The notes below the pieces were generated by a model. It had not been told where the DNA came from. It ran no database searches and was given only the letters and a program-made list of their open reading frames with translations. A DNA stretch of 64,000 bases from Tridacna crocea. Lineage: Eukaryota > Mollusca > Bivalvia > Cardiida > Cardiidae. The stretch covers positions 54,327,001 through 54,391,000 of the forward strand of contig OX031057.1 of assembly GCA_943736015.1 (NCBI GenBank). The letters are read 5' to 3'. Position 1 is the stretch's first letter; every line of letters starts with the position of its first letter. Positions 10,915 to 25,900 of this stretch are shown here, in pieces. Made by a program: the position numbers and the translations under genes.

Positions 10915-13900
10915 CTGCAAATAAGAAAGGAAAATGTTGATCAGAGTATTTATTTCATCACTCACTGAGGGTCTGAAATTTGTAATATTATGCTTGATAC
11001 AAGTTTTCAGATTTATAAGATTTAATGATCAAGGTAACCAGAATTTTCTCCTTTTCAAACAACATTTTTGACCATTTCGAGGACAAATCTAATCACTTGG
11101 GCTATTTACAATTTGTCAATTTGCAGATACTTCTGGTACAACTTGTTCCTTTTCCAGACAGTGAAGATCAAGATGCACTAAGAATGCAATTTGATCATCT
11201 ACCCATTCTAACAGGTACATATACTGGCTAAAAGAACTTTGAAATTACAAATTCTTGACATTTTTCCTGAGCGGAGAAGGTCCATTTCATTTATCAACTC
11301 TTTACCAAACAACAAAATTCTAGACTAGTACAAACTGAAAGCATATGCAGACAACAAATTAAAGATGGATTAAATTATGAAAATTCAGTAGAACACATGG
11401 TAGAAAAAGGATGAAATTTTGGTTTCCAGCATTTTCCACTTTTCCCATGATGTTTTCCAAAGGCTTCTTTCTCAGGGTCGTTAAAAGTCGGGATTGTGTG
11501 GTAAAGGGTTGAGCAGACTAATGTTTAATTCTAAATTTTGTTCCTTCAGTAAAGAGTTTTGACAGAGAACTAAGGTTTAAATCTAAAACAAGCAATTTCG
11601 TTGAAATGATATCCCCCGCCGAAAAAGACCTGCCAGTTAGCCATTTTGATTCGAATCAAAAAACCAAAAAAACATCCAAGCAGAATGGGTTATTGTACAA
11701 TGTATAAAGTTGAAAGAAATTCCGTCAAATGGTACTGAAGATATTCACCCGGACAGACAGAAGGACAGTCAACGCTAAAACTATATCTCTCCGCCTTTGG
11801 TGGGGGATAACAAGTATTACTTTGTCTTCTTAGTTAGTTTTGATTCAATGGACGAAGGTTGAATTTAACCCTTCACCAAACAATCCCTGGTTTTTACGAG
11901 CCTGAGATTGAAGCCTTTAGAAAACATTGTGGGAAAAGGAGAAAATGCTAGTAACCAGCATTTTCTCCTTTTCCCACAATGTTTTCTACCCTGTTGGAAA
12001 CAAATTTCAATTTTTAAGTTACATTTATTTTGTCATCTGCAAGTGCTTTCAATTTGGACCAGTCTAAAACTATGCTGTTTATCCTCTACTAAAGACAAAT
12101 AATCAAGTCTAAAAGTTTGTCCTTTAGCAAAGGGTTTTGATCTAGTGACCAAATGTTAAAGTCCAACATTTTTTCCACTTCTAAAGATTCAGTTTCATAC
12201 CTCTCCTTGTTACTTCACTCGGATCTTCAGTAGGAGGGTTTTCCTGGAAATGTAAACAAAATGAAAACTATGGCATCACATAAAATTAACCAGACTTTCC
12301 TAAGTTCTAACAACCCTGCAAAGGATTTTGGAAAACACTTAGTGAAGAACACAGCAGTCACAGGTATATTCTTCTTTTCTGATTATCTTTTGTTACCATT
12401 TCATATAGAAATCCAATTTTGTTTGGCACATCTGTTGTCTGAATGAAACTGCATTCAAATTAGAAAAGCCAGAAATTTCGTGATCTGGTAAGGAGTTATT
12501 GACATCTTTTCAGCGAGACAATAATGCATTTAAAGAAAAGTAAAATTTGGCTATACAGTTGCATGGGGTATGTAAAATGACACTAGATCTTGCTGTTTTC
12601 ATCAATGTTACTGTTGTGTTGCAGTGAGGCTACACTTGATCTACTGCAATCCCATGTAGTTCAACTTTTACATGCAGAGAGGTAGTTATCCTGTGGTTGT
12701 AAGTGTGAATCTTTGGTCAAGGTTCTTTGCTATATCGATGGAAAGTTATAACATACATTCCTTCCTCTCCTGGGGCTAAAGCTTTTAATTTATTGTTAAG
12801 TATTGGGTATTGCAAAAGTATGAAAATACCAGGTATACATGGACAGGGGCTGGGCTGATATATTCACTGAAATACTCAAGAGACAGAAAAGCACAAATAA
12901 AAACCCAAGAATCGGTTAACACTGCCAAATACGCTTGTGTTTTATAACTTTGAAGAATACAGCTTTTGAAAGCATTGTGGAAAAAGCAGAAAATGTTTGG
13001 AATAAACATTTTCTTTTTTCTGCAATGTTTTCTGCCCCTTTTATTGATATGGATGATCATTTAAGCTGCACTTAATCCATTGCCTGCAAATGGTTCCCGT
13101 TTGGGCAGATACTGAAATTCTACAGCTGGTATAGTGTTGAGTCATTCATTCTTGATTAAGACCATCATTGCTCTTTTTCTTAAAACTTTTCTCGAACTAT
13201 TTCACTTGAAATATATGTCAAAACATTAAGGCAAATAGCCTGATCCAATACATTTATTCCCCCCCGAGGTTAGCCTCTAAAAACATTGCAGGAAAAAGAC
13301 AAAATGCTGGTTACCTGCTTCATCAGGATGGTATTTCATTTTTTTTTTTTAATATAATGTTTACTGCTGATTTGAATTAAAAATCATATTGTGGGAGCCA
13401 AATCCACCCTTTCATGGAGTTTCTTTATCAGTCCTTTGCATGATATTCTTCCAAAGCCACTGGCTGCTTTCCATGACCAACACTGAAACATTGATCAGCA
13501 CTGGGATCACCAAGGTTGTAAAATCAAGAGATTTGTTTGGATAACAGTTACATATGTAGTGATTGAGGATCCTGAGCAAAAAAACCTTTTGAAAATATTA
13601 CATAGTTACCAGGATTTTCTCCTTTTCCCATAAAGGAAAATTGCGTCATGTGAGCAACTATGAAATTCTTGTCTGCAAATATGTTCAATTTGGATAGGTC
13701 TAAAATTTTGCCATGTGGCAAAGGGTTAACGAGAGCACATTTTTATAACATGGCCATATTCCTACATGTAAAACCTTTACAGTAAGTTACCTACCTTCAT
13801 GTATCTCCAAACTGTCAACAACAGCTGAAATGTTTCAAATGGGGAAACAAGGGGAAACAACTCTGACAGGATATTCATAGGTGATGGCAACAAACCACTC

Positions 13901-16900
13901 TGTAACAGATCAACATGTTGATTAACATCTTTTGTTCTTGTGAATTAGGCATACAAGTAGTATTGTAATAGGATAACAACTACACGTAATTTTGTATTAA
14001 CCCTTTACCCCGTAAGGCATTTCTGTGGTATCTCTAACTGGCCCTAAATGACAGCAAGGAAGAATTTGTTTCTTATGTGTATATGACACCTTTTGATAGT
14101 GTAGAAAACATTGTGGCAAAAGGTGAAATTGCTCGTCACGAGCAATTTCACCTTTTGCCACAATGTTTTCCAAAAGCTCCTACAAGCAATGAGTAGAAAT
14201 GAGTATCTATGGAGTAAAGGGTTAAACCTCTAACAAGTAGGCAAAATTTTAACGTTGTCATTATTGAAAAAATTCAAAGATGACAATTCCACCGTTTTTC
14301 AAAATATAGAATTTGTTCTTGAATAGGTGGAAAACATTGTGAGAAAAACCTAACTATGATAAAAATAGTACATATTTGCAGTGGAACTATACTTCTAGAC
14401 CCAATAGTAATCTTGAACCCTTTGCCAAACAATCCCTGGTTTTTACTACCCTGAGAGAAGCCTTTTGAAAACATTGTAGGAAAAGAGGAAAATGCTGGTG
14501 ACCAGCATTTTCTCCTTTTCTCACAATGTTTTATACCCTGCTGGTCACCCATTTCAATTTCTGAGTCATATTGATTTTGTTATCTGCAAGTGCTTTCAAT
14601 TTGGACTAGTGTAAAATTTTGTCGTTTGGTAAAGTGTTAAGTCTTTACCAAACAGTCCTAAGTTTTGAAAACCCAGAAAAAGAGGGGTTTTGACAAGATT
14701 TGGGGAAAAGAAGAAAATGCTAGTAACCAGCATTTTCTCCTTTCCCCACTTTCTTTTCTGTCCTTTCCAGATAGAAAACATCATATGAGATAAACAGAAA
14801 CAATGCTAGTAGTCACCTTTCCAAGGCAGCATATTATACTACAGATACACTTAAGGTGATGTGGGGAATCTGTTGTGTGTTTTTCCCTCAAACTTTCAAA
14901 ATGATGAATTGCTGTGGCTGTCAATGACTTCATGACTGTAGAACATCTAGAAATGACGAGGGTATCTATAATTAGAAAAAGTTAAAAGGTAATTTCTGAT
15001 TAACTCTTTGCAAGATAACAAAATTTAATTAACCCTTTACCAAACAATCCCTGGTTTTATGAACCTGAGATAGAAGCCTTTTGAAAACACTGTAGGAAAA
15101 GGAGAAATTCTGGTAAACAGCATTTTCTCCTTCTCCCATGATGTTTTCTACTCTTCTGAAAACAGATTTCAATTTCTGAGTTGGATACATTTTGTCATCT
15201 GCAAGTGCTTATAGGAATTTGGACCATTCTAAATAAAAGTTTTTTGGTAAAAAATTAAGAAACCTCCTTTAGGGCTGTCAAACAATAGGAAAGTCTAATC
15301 ATTGGGTAAACAGGAATGTTAAATTCGGGCTTTATGTGTTTTGAAAAAATCCAAATACACTGAAAATTGTTTCTTGGTCATACACATGTATAAACAAGAG
15401 CTGTCACCGAATGTGACTTAATACCCCTGCCAGAGCTTTGACAGAAACAGGCAATTACTAGTATTTTGTACACAGGCGGACACACGAACAGACAGGCTGA
15501 TTCCAGTATACCCTTGAAAACATTTGTTTTGCAAGGTATAAGTATTCATTGAATTCAATTCTAATGGAAGCAAACATTCTAAAACCTTGTCTAGATCTAG
15601 GATATATATCATTGTGGTCTTTTGAATTCATGACCCAGTGAGGCACAGCGCCAGGCTATACCACACAAATGATTGATAAATACACGAAAGTACAATGGAA
15701 AGTCATTTCAAAGTTTTAACATTGAGAATTACATAACATTTATAAACATTATACATACTTCCTGCCATAGTGAGTAAAATATCCCACAAGACTGGATTGT
15801 CATCAAATATCTTCCATACATGAAGGTCTCTGAAAAAAGAAATGCATGTACTTTGCATTAACAATACCATTGTAACCTTTTGCCTCATAAGAATGTACTC
15901 TTCACCACACAATGACAAATTTTAACATCCCTGAAGAAAAAGCCAGCTGAAAACATTGTTGGACTAGGAGAAAATGCTGGAAACCAGCATTTTCTCCTTT
16001 TCGCAGAAAGTTTTTCTATCTGTCCCAAGAAGAGTTACAATCTTTAACCCTTTACCTCATAAGGCATGTCTATGGTATCTCTAATTGACCTTAAATAACA
16101 GCAAGGATGAAGCTGTCATTTATGTGGAATATGACACCTTTTGATAGCATAGAAAACATTGTGGCAAAAGGTGAAATTGCTTGTGACAAGCAATTTCACC
16201 TTTTGCCACAATGTTTACCAAAGGCTCCTACAAGCAATGCATAGAAATGAGTATCTATGGAGTACAGGGTTAAGTTACATTTATTTTGTCATCTGCAAAT
16301 GCTTTGAATGTGGACAAATCTAAAAGTTTGTCATCTGGAGAAGAGTAAACACACATAGAAACTGTTGAAAAGTATAATGTCCAAATACTGGAAACCAGCA
16401 TTTTCTCCTTTCCCACTTCCTGAATCATAGGGTGCACTGCTCCTTTCATGTGCAGAAAACTGACAGATAGCAAAAAGGCAATGCCCCAGGTCAGCCTGTG
16501 CAACCTGGGCCCATATTCACCAACCATTCTCAAGAATATTCTTAGTCTTATTCTCCAAGAATTTCTAAATTTGAAAGTAACACAACTTCTGATTGGCTAA
16601 ACCAAATGGTTTAGCCAATGAGAAGTTGTGTTACTTTCAAATTTAGAAAATTCTGGAGACTGAGACCAAGAACATTCTTAAGAATGGTTGGTGAATACAG
16701 GCCCTGACCTCAATAAATACTATTTGCAGATGCACCTGGCCCCTGTTTCATATATGATTGCATATATAGAATGTACATGAGCATGCTTCCTATTTTTTTT
16801 ATTCAATTTTCAAATAGGGACAGTCAAGTAAATGCAAGGCTGATACATGCTGTGTATCATTATGAATCAGAATCTTTATTGACTTATACATACATGTATA

Positions 16901-19900
16901 TCGTCATATACAAAATAATTTTACAAATGTTATGGTACTTAATAGCACCTCTCTCTCTCTCTCATTTACCCATTAAAGTATGTCTTATCCCCTCACCCTG
17001 TATATAAATGTTTATATGAATTACTTTTATGGTCTTGCTATTATTAATTTTTGAAAAGATTACAACAAAAATCAAACCTTAATTCATGTTGCACATCAAT
17101 ATTTTACATGGATGTTCAAGTGTCCACTGCTGCTGTTATGTTTCATGAGAAAATAGTTTAATTAACAAAGAAATAGTAATATTGACACCCTGTTCATGAG
17201 TAATAATTACCTTTCCACTGTCATTTTCAAAGATTCTTCCTCTGGCCAGAATCTGTTATTGTATAATACATCTGGGGTAGAAATTTCCACAACAAGATTA
17301 CCAACCATTCTACATAAATCTGCTGACATCACCAATCTAATTAAAAATAAGAAGGCAGTATAACATATACTGTACAAACACAACTTTAGACCCCCATGGA
17401 ATTGACTTTCTTTTGAAAAGATAGGAAAAGGTGTAATGACTTGTACTTAGCAAATGCTTCTTTTACCACAGTCTTTTCTACACATTTCTGGCAAGATGTT
17501 TTTTCTTTCTTTCAATTCTTTTTCCTCTCAATCATTTGATACAATTCTGGGAATATTGATATTTGCTTGTGCAGTAATGAGATACACAAAAATACAAAGA
17601 GAACAGCACTGAAAAGTTCAAATGTTACTTGTTTTTAAGTCTTTACCAAACAACAAAATTTTAGCCTGGCCTAAATCAAAAGCATTAGTAGACAACATAT
17701 TGAATTTAGGTGAAATGATGGTAATAATCTGTGAAGCTGTAGAAACCCATGTGAGAAAAGGAGAAAACTAGTCCAAAATGATTCTTCCTCAGGGTCTTTA
17801 AAACTTGGGACTGTGTGACACAAATTTAACTTGTAGAAAGGGTAGTTAACTGATTTGATGTCTATATGAAGATTATTTACATTTCAATCCATGCTTCACC
17901 ATATGTGCAAAAACTGATCTGGTATTCACTCAATCTCAAACATTCACCCAAATAAGCAGTTATCCTCTAAATAATATGATGAATAAATGAATGTATGGTT
18001 TTAAGGTGCATTGAGATCTAGAGTCATTCAGAGAGCAAAAAAAAGCAATGAAAGGAAAGAATAGCATGTCAGAGTGTAAGTCATGAGTAAATAATGAAAG
18101 ACGTGTTGTGAAATAGTATAGTTGTGAAATGTAACCTTAGGGTTTCGTTAACCCTTTCCCAAACAACAAAATTTTAGATTGGTCCAAATTGAAAGCACTT
18201 GCAGACAACAAAATCAACATTACTCAAAAATTGAAATTTGTTTCCAGCAGGGTAGAAAACATTGTGAGAAAAGGAAAAAATAATGGTTACCAGCATTTTC
18301 TCCTTTTCCACAATGATTTCTAAAGGCTTCTTTCTCAGCGTCGTCAAAAGTAAGGATTGTGTGGTAATGGGTTAAAAAAAAACAGCTGAGCTAAAAAGAG
18401 CTTTCCCAACTTTTATTAATGATTAAATCTTATATCATGTAGAAAAAAAAAGATATTTACTTGTAGGATTTGGGGATGGATTCTTCCTTATGTTCCTCCA
18501 TGTCTGTTGTGGAAGTATTTGCAGTCAGAGAAACTGTATCTTGGCAACAGGTCCAAAGCATTTCCATCAGATATGCACAATTTCTTTGGATGATTTCCTT
18601 TTAAAGCAAACAAAATAGGTCACATCTCTTCACAACAAATTAAACTTAGTGAAATTTTTTGACTGCACAATAGTCTAGTACTCTAAAAACCTTTAACACT
18701 CAATTGAAAAACGAAAAACATTGTGGAAAAAGGAGAAAATGCGGGTAACCAGCATTTTCTCCTTCACCAAGACAGTCATATGGTAAAGAGTAAACTGTGA
18801 AACCTTATAACTCAACCAAATGGTTTAGAAAGGAGATATTGATTTTGGTGTTATTCCTCTATCACAGTATTACCCTGACAAAGACGCCTTTTGGAAACAT
18901 TGTGGGAAAAGGAGAAAATGCTTGTTACCAGCATTTTCTCTTTTTCCCACAATGTTTTCTAATGGCTTCTTTCTCAGGGTCCTCAAAAGTAGGAATTGAG
19001 TGGTAATGGGTTAATACGAAAACAAAATACCTGTCTATCAGTATCCAGTTTTTCTGTTTTCCTCAAGCCAGGACCGATAACTCCAGCATGAAATACACTA
19101 GAATGAGACCTCAGTGTTGTCAGAGACAGACCATGACTTTGGTTCTCCGCCAATAGGGATGTGTGTGAGTCTCGACTACCTGCTGTCGCTGTTCCTAAAT
19201 CTGTCTTCCCACCCAACAAGTGCTTGTTTTCCTTTAAAAACAAAGAAAAAATATTCTAATCTCAACAGCAAAGTCTAGATAATTAACTCGAGTAATTGGT
19301 TAAGTCATTAATCATGTGAATAGTTTATGCTTTTCAGTGAAATGCATATAAAGATAAACTTAGGACAGACCCACCTGCTCCTTTGTTTCAGCATGGGACA
19401 GAACAAATGCTAAAGTCTCGGCACCATATCTTTCACCTTTGTACAGTATGATGTAGCAAATCAATTTCTGTAACCACCGGCTTCTGCAATAACATCAAAA
19501 CAGAGGAGAATTAATAGATAAAAAAGGAAAAAACATTTTGCATAATATCTCTACCTAAATATTCCACATTCTTTTCAATTCTAGGTACAATGATGTAACT
19601 TTACCACGAAATGGATCCATGGCCTGTATTGGCCAACCATTTTAACTCCATTCTACATCTTTTTCTAGCTCTTGATAAAACAAGAGCTTCACAAAGCGGC
19701 GCATATATGCCGGAAGGGGCTTGTCAGTGAAATGGGTTAAAATCTAGAACCCCTGCAGATATCCACCTGTGCAACTACACATCATACAGATTCATTGTGG
19801 AAAGTTTGAACTCATTCCAATGAAAACTGTTGCAAGAGTTGTGTGCACAAGAAATATCAGACAAAGAGACAGACGGATGACCATAACATAATATGATTCT

Positions 19901-22900
19901 ACTGGCGCAAAAAAATGTAATTTCTGATTTGATTTAGCCAATCAGGAATTGAGTTTACTTAAAAAATTAGATAATTCTTTGAAATTAGTCTTAGAATAAT
20001 GTTACCAATGGTTGATAAACACAGCCAGGAGTATAGTGAAAACTAATTTTGCTTTAGAAAGTCACTTTATATCCTTTTATCCAGCATGCTTTGACATAGA
20101 AGATAGCTGTGTAATCCTTTCCACACTATCCTGAGTTTTAATAAATAACTTATTCCAATGAAAACTGTGGGAGTTGTGTGCACAAGAAATTGCCAATGGA
20201 CAAACGGACAGACGGACATATGGACGACAGGGGCCATAATATGATATGACTCTTCGGAGCAGTTAAAAAGGAAAAAAATGCCGATTACCAGGATTTTCTT
20301 CTTATCAAATGATGTTTTCAAAAGTTTTTTTTTAATTACCAGGCTCGCTAACACTTCGAATTTTGTGGTAAAGGTTTAAAAAGTCTTCTTCCTAAGGAAC
20401 AGTGTGTGGTAAAACATAAAATAATACCTTTTCCCTGTGCTACTCAGCATCTGTTGTGTAAGTGTGGGCAAAAAGGTACATAGAGCACCAAGGTAAGGTA
20501 TGTCTATACTTGCATCACCATGCCTGAACACTGCGACCTGGGTCTCCTTCAAAATCTGATCCTGTCATTTAATGGATGAACAGAATTATGCATAATACTA
20601 GTAGTTACTCATACTCATGCATTGCATTAAACCTTTCACAAAAAACAAATTGACTCTTAAATCTTAAAAGTATCAACAGTCAACAAGCTTTATCTATGTT
20701 AGTTAAAGTGAGTAAATGTTATATGACTAGGTAGAGAACATTGTATTTCTCTTAACCCTTTACTTGATATGCCAATTTGAGGCTATTCCACTTCAGCAGC
20801 AAATAAAGATATGATGTCAAAAATATAGACAAATGAGGATACAAATATCTGATTGAGTGGAAAACATGGAAAACATTGTGGGAAAAGGAGAAATTGCTCG
20901 TTACGAGCAATATCTCCTTTTCCCACAATGTTTTCAAAATCTGTCTGTTGTTGATACGTCAAAATGAGTATCTATGGAGTAAAGGGTTAAAATGTTTCTT
21001 ACTCTTCAGAGGACAAATCCCATCACCGGCACCACATTTGTCCTCCGCAAAGTTATGTTTACAGATAATCTACATGGTTGAAATATAGTTTGCATAGTTC
21101 ACAAATATATGTATGGTTTACAAGTATGGTTTACAAGTAGGTGGAATGGTTTACAAGTATTTTGTAAGATTTACAAATAGTTTTCAGGTTTACAGATATT
21201 CTGCATGGTTTGCAAAGAATCTGCCTGGTTTACAAATATTTTGCATGGTTTTCAAGGGCATCAACTCTTAACCAAACAACAAAGTTTCAGACTCATTGAA
21301 ATTGAAAGCTTTTGCAGATAACAACTCATGTGTGGCTCAAACTGAGGAATTTATCCCTGAGAGGATAGAAAGCATTAGGGGTGAGAAAGAAAATGCTGGT
21401 AACTTAACTTTTCCCACAATGATTTCAAAAGGCCTCTTCCTCAAGGTTGTCAAAACTTGTGATTGTGTGGTAAAGGGTTAAATCATAGGATTGTTTTGTA
21501 AGGGGTTAACCCTTTACTGGAAGACAAAGTTTTAGCCTTGTCCAAATCAAATGTATTTGCAGACAAGAATTTCAGCGTGACTAAAATGATGCAAATCTTC
21601 ATTGATAGGGTAGAAAATATTGTGTGAAAAGGAGAAAAATGCTGCATACCAGCCTTTACTCCTTTTCCTGCAATGTCTTTAACCCTTTACCAACAATCCC
21701 TGGTTTTTACGACCCTGAGATAGTAGCCTTTTGAAAACATTGTGGGAAAAGGTGAAAATGCTGGTAACCAGAATTTTCTCCTTTTCCAACGTTTTCTCCC
21801 CTGGTGGAAACAAAATTTAATGTCCATTCTTGGGTTATGTTTATTTTGTTGTCTGCAAGTGCTTTCAATGTAAACCAGTCTAAAACTTTGTCGTTTGGTA
21901 AAGGGTTAAAAAGCATTTTTCCTACAGTCGTTAAAAGTCAGCATTCTGCAGAGGGTCAAAATGAATAAAAAAAAAAAGTATACTCTTACCATAAGAATAG
22001 CACAGGTTCTTTGTACTTCAGATACTGGTAATGTTGTACCCTGTGGCGTGTTTTCTTAAAACAGAAGAACACAAATGTTTCAGTACAGCTATTGAGACTA
22101 TGCTGATCTATTTCTTGGTATTAGGTTAGAATGAATAAATAACAAGAGATGTTTGTAAAACATGTATGCCCCCCTAATGGCATCCAATGTGATTATAAAC
22201 TCTTGCATTCAAAGTGTAAAAACGAACAAAGGGTAATTACTAAAAAATTATTAATGATAAATTAACAATTCTTGGGCACTGTACTTCCCATTTATGTGAA
22301 CTATCAACTTTTAAAGTGTCATGATTTTACCTCACATATTTTTTGAGTTATGCTCCGGAAAAAAAATTAGTACGAAAATCAACAAAGGGCAGTAATTGCA
22401 AAAATATAATGGGCAGAGTTATGGTTCTTGTGCAATGCACTTCTCCTGAATAAGATCCATCCACATATAAAGTTTCACGATGATACCTGAAAAACCTTTT
22501 GAGTTATGCTCTGGACAAAAATTAAGTATGAAAATCACCAAAGGGTAAAAGCTCCAAAAATATAATGGGCAGAGTTATGGTTCTTGTGCACTGCACTTCT
22601 CCTTAATAAGGTTAATCCACCTGATGAGGTTTCAAGGTGATACCTGAAATACTTTTTGAGTTATGCTCCAGACAAAAATTAACTATGAAAATCAACAAAG
22701 GGCAATAACTCCAAAAATATGATGGGCAGAGTTATGGTACTTGTGCACTGCACTTCTCCTTAGTAAGATCTATCCACCTATAAGGTTTTAAGATAATACC
22801 TGAAATACTTTTAGAGTTATGCCCCGGACAAAAATTAAGTATGAAAATCAACAAAGGGCAATAACTCCATAAATATGATGGGCAGAGTTATGGTTCTTGT

Positions 22901-25900
22901 ACACTGCGCTTCTCCTTAATGAGATCTATCCACCTATGTAGTTTCAAGATGATACCTGAAATACTTTTTGAGTTATGCTTTGGACAAAAATTAAGTCTGA
23001 AAATCAACAAAGAGCAATAACTCCAAGAATATGATAGGCAGAGTTATGGTTCTTGTGCACTGCACTTCTCCTTAATAAAGTCTTTTCACCTATAAGGTTT
23101 CAAGTTGATACTTGAAATACTTTTAGAGTTATGCTACGGACAAAAATTAAATATGACAATCAACAAAGGGCAATAACTCCAAAAATATGATGGGCAAAGT
23201 TATGGTACTTGTGCACTGCACTTCTCCTTAATGAGCTCTATCCACCTATGAAGTTTCAAGGTAATACCTAAAATACTTTTTGAGTTATGCTCTGGACAAA
23301 AATTAAGTATGAAAATCAACAAAGGGCAATAACTCCAAAAATATGATGGGCAGAGTTATGGTTCTTGTACACTGCACTTCTCCTTAATGAGATCTATCCA
23401 CCTATGTAGTTTCAAGATGATACCTGAAATAGTTTTTGAGTTATGCTCCGGACAAAAACTAAGTATGAAAATCAACAAAGGGCAATAACTCCAAAAATAT
23501 GATGGGCAGAGTTGTTGTTCTTGTGTACTGCACTTCTCCTTAATGAGATCTATCCACCTATGTAGTTTCAAGATGATACCTGAAATAGTTTTTGGTAAAT
23601 GAAATGAAACAAAAAATGGATTAGTTGGCATGTTACAGGAGTTCACTCCTTCCTTACAGAATAGCTTTCCCATATAAAATCAATACCTGACAACTGATGT
23701 CAAAGAATTCTCTTCGGCTCAGTGGTTATGGTATTGGTCTTTTAATCCTCAAAAAACGCGGATATTTGTCCCTTCAAGGGTTCGAATCCCGCCATATGCA
23801 GTTTGTATTTGAGCAATGCATTTATTTGTTTCTTTGTACAAGACTTTGTTCATAAGATGGGGGTTCGTCCGGGATTGGCCATTAAGCCATTAATCCCATT
23901 TGTTGTCCAAAAACGGACTTTCTGCCAAATAAGGCTTTGAGTCATCAACAAATGATGATTTTAAGAAGAGGTGTGTTATAGGAGATCACTCTTTCCTTAC
24001 TGCATAGCTTTCCGTATAAAATCAATACCTGACAACTGCATCAGAGAGAATTTTCTTTGGCTCAGTGGTTATGGTAATGGTCTTTTAAACCTCGAAAAAT
24101 ATGGATATTTTTCTATTGTATGTTATATTTTATCTGCGTGTGATGCATATACTTGAACTGTACAATTTTCAGGTATATAATAAAACGTTACCTGCAGTGG
24201 CTGTGGCTGTGTAGAGAAGGAACTCCAAAGCTTTATCTGCACCTGTGTCACTCTGCATCACTAAATGTATCACCAGGGACATCATACTGGAGACAAATAC
24301 ATCACCCTTAATTCATTACCACACGACAAAATTTTAGACTGGTTCAAATTGAAAGCATTTGCAGATGACAAAATAAAGGTGACTGAATCATTGAAATTTG
24401 ATCTGGTAAGGGTAGAAAACACTGTGGAAAAAGGAGAAAATGCTAGTTACCAGCATTTTCTCCTTTTCCTACAGTGTTTTCAAGAGGCTTCTTTCTCAGG
24501 GGCATCAAAAGTAGGGACTGTGTGGTAATGGGTTAACCCTTTACTATACAATCCCAAATTTTAACCACCGCCAAGGAAAAGGACTTTACAAAACATTGTA
24601 GCTGGTAATCAGCATTTTCTCCTTTTCCCACAATGGTTTGAAATATTTCAAAGACATGTCCAATCAATTTAGTTACACTGAATTTGTCATCTGTAAATGC
24701 TTTAAATTTGGACATGTCTAAGACTTCATTGTGTGGTAAAGAGTTAATTCTTAAAGTACAAAAGAGTTAACTCTCAAATTAATGGAATGGTTCTCATGTT
24801 TTCAAAAGACTTCTTCCCGAGGGTCAATTAAAATCGGAATTGTGTCGATAACACATAGGTTTATAACTCTGAAGCAGCTAAAAGCATCACTCAACTCACT
24901 TTTGCTAACAATGGAGAAGAAGATCAGACTGCACATTTCTTGCAGTCACATCTGCAAACTACACTTTTCAGTACAATGAAATTTCTCATTGATAAGAACT
25001 TTTAAATTGCAATATTTGGGGTTTTCCTATTGGCTGTAAATCACATAATACATGTGTTCATTAAAATAAGAGGGCCATGATGGCCCTATATCACTCCACT
25101 GTCTAATACATAAAATCTCTACATGCCGAACATTACAATATTTGGCCAATAAGTTTTGAAACATTACAATAATTGGCCAATTCATTTTGAAACATAAAAC
25201 CTCTGAGGCAGGACTAAAATTGGCATCTTCTGTTCTAATGGTTAGTAACGAGAAGATTTCTAAAGATTTCACTACATAAGCTCATGTAAAACTTTTAACC
25301 CCTGGGTTTGGATCAAATTTGACCCTATGGCTATAATATGGGCACTCTTGGTAGAGTCCCACTACATAAAACCACATGCAAAGTTTGGTAACCCTAAGCT
25401 TTATGTGACTAAGTACAGGGAGATTTCTAAAATTTTCTCCATGAACGCCCATGTTAAACTTGTGAACCCTAGGGTGGGGTCAAAATTGGAGGAACATAAT
25501 AGAGGTCTACTAGATAAAGCTACATACCAAATTTGGTAGCCCTAGGCCTTATTGTTTCAGACAAGATTTCCAATATTTTTCAGTTTTGTTGCCATGGGAG
25601 CCAGAGTTTTTGAAGAAATCCAATTCTTTAAAAAAATTCTGAAGAGCACTATGCTAGGATCATTTCTGTGAAGTTTCATCAAAATTGGATGGGAGGTTTC
25701 AGAAAAGATGTTTACAATAAAAGTTAACACACTCATGCATAGACAAATGCACGCAAGCACGACAAACACCTGGCCATGACATAAGCCTGCTGGCCTTTGG
25801 GCAGTGGAACTAATAAAACACAATGTTACATATCTCATGGCCCTTTTGCTAGAGTGTTTCACAATGTAGTGGACAGTGTATATTAAAATTCAAACCATAT

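Noticed and set aside
12541..12700. Possible additional MITE with gttgcatgggg / cccatgtagttcaac
   Set aside because: The inverted similarity is short and imperfect and no flanking duplication was found.
22141..23600. Regularly spaced repeats resembling a CRISPR array
   Set aside because: Whole 156-bp units are similar without distinct spacers, in a eukaryotic intron; it is a satellite-bearing element.
23710..23795. Functional tRNA-Lys gene
   Set aside because: A and B boxes exist but the interval is too long and acceptor and T stems do not pair; a SINE head fits better.
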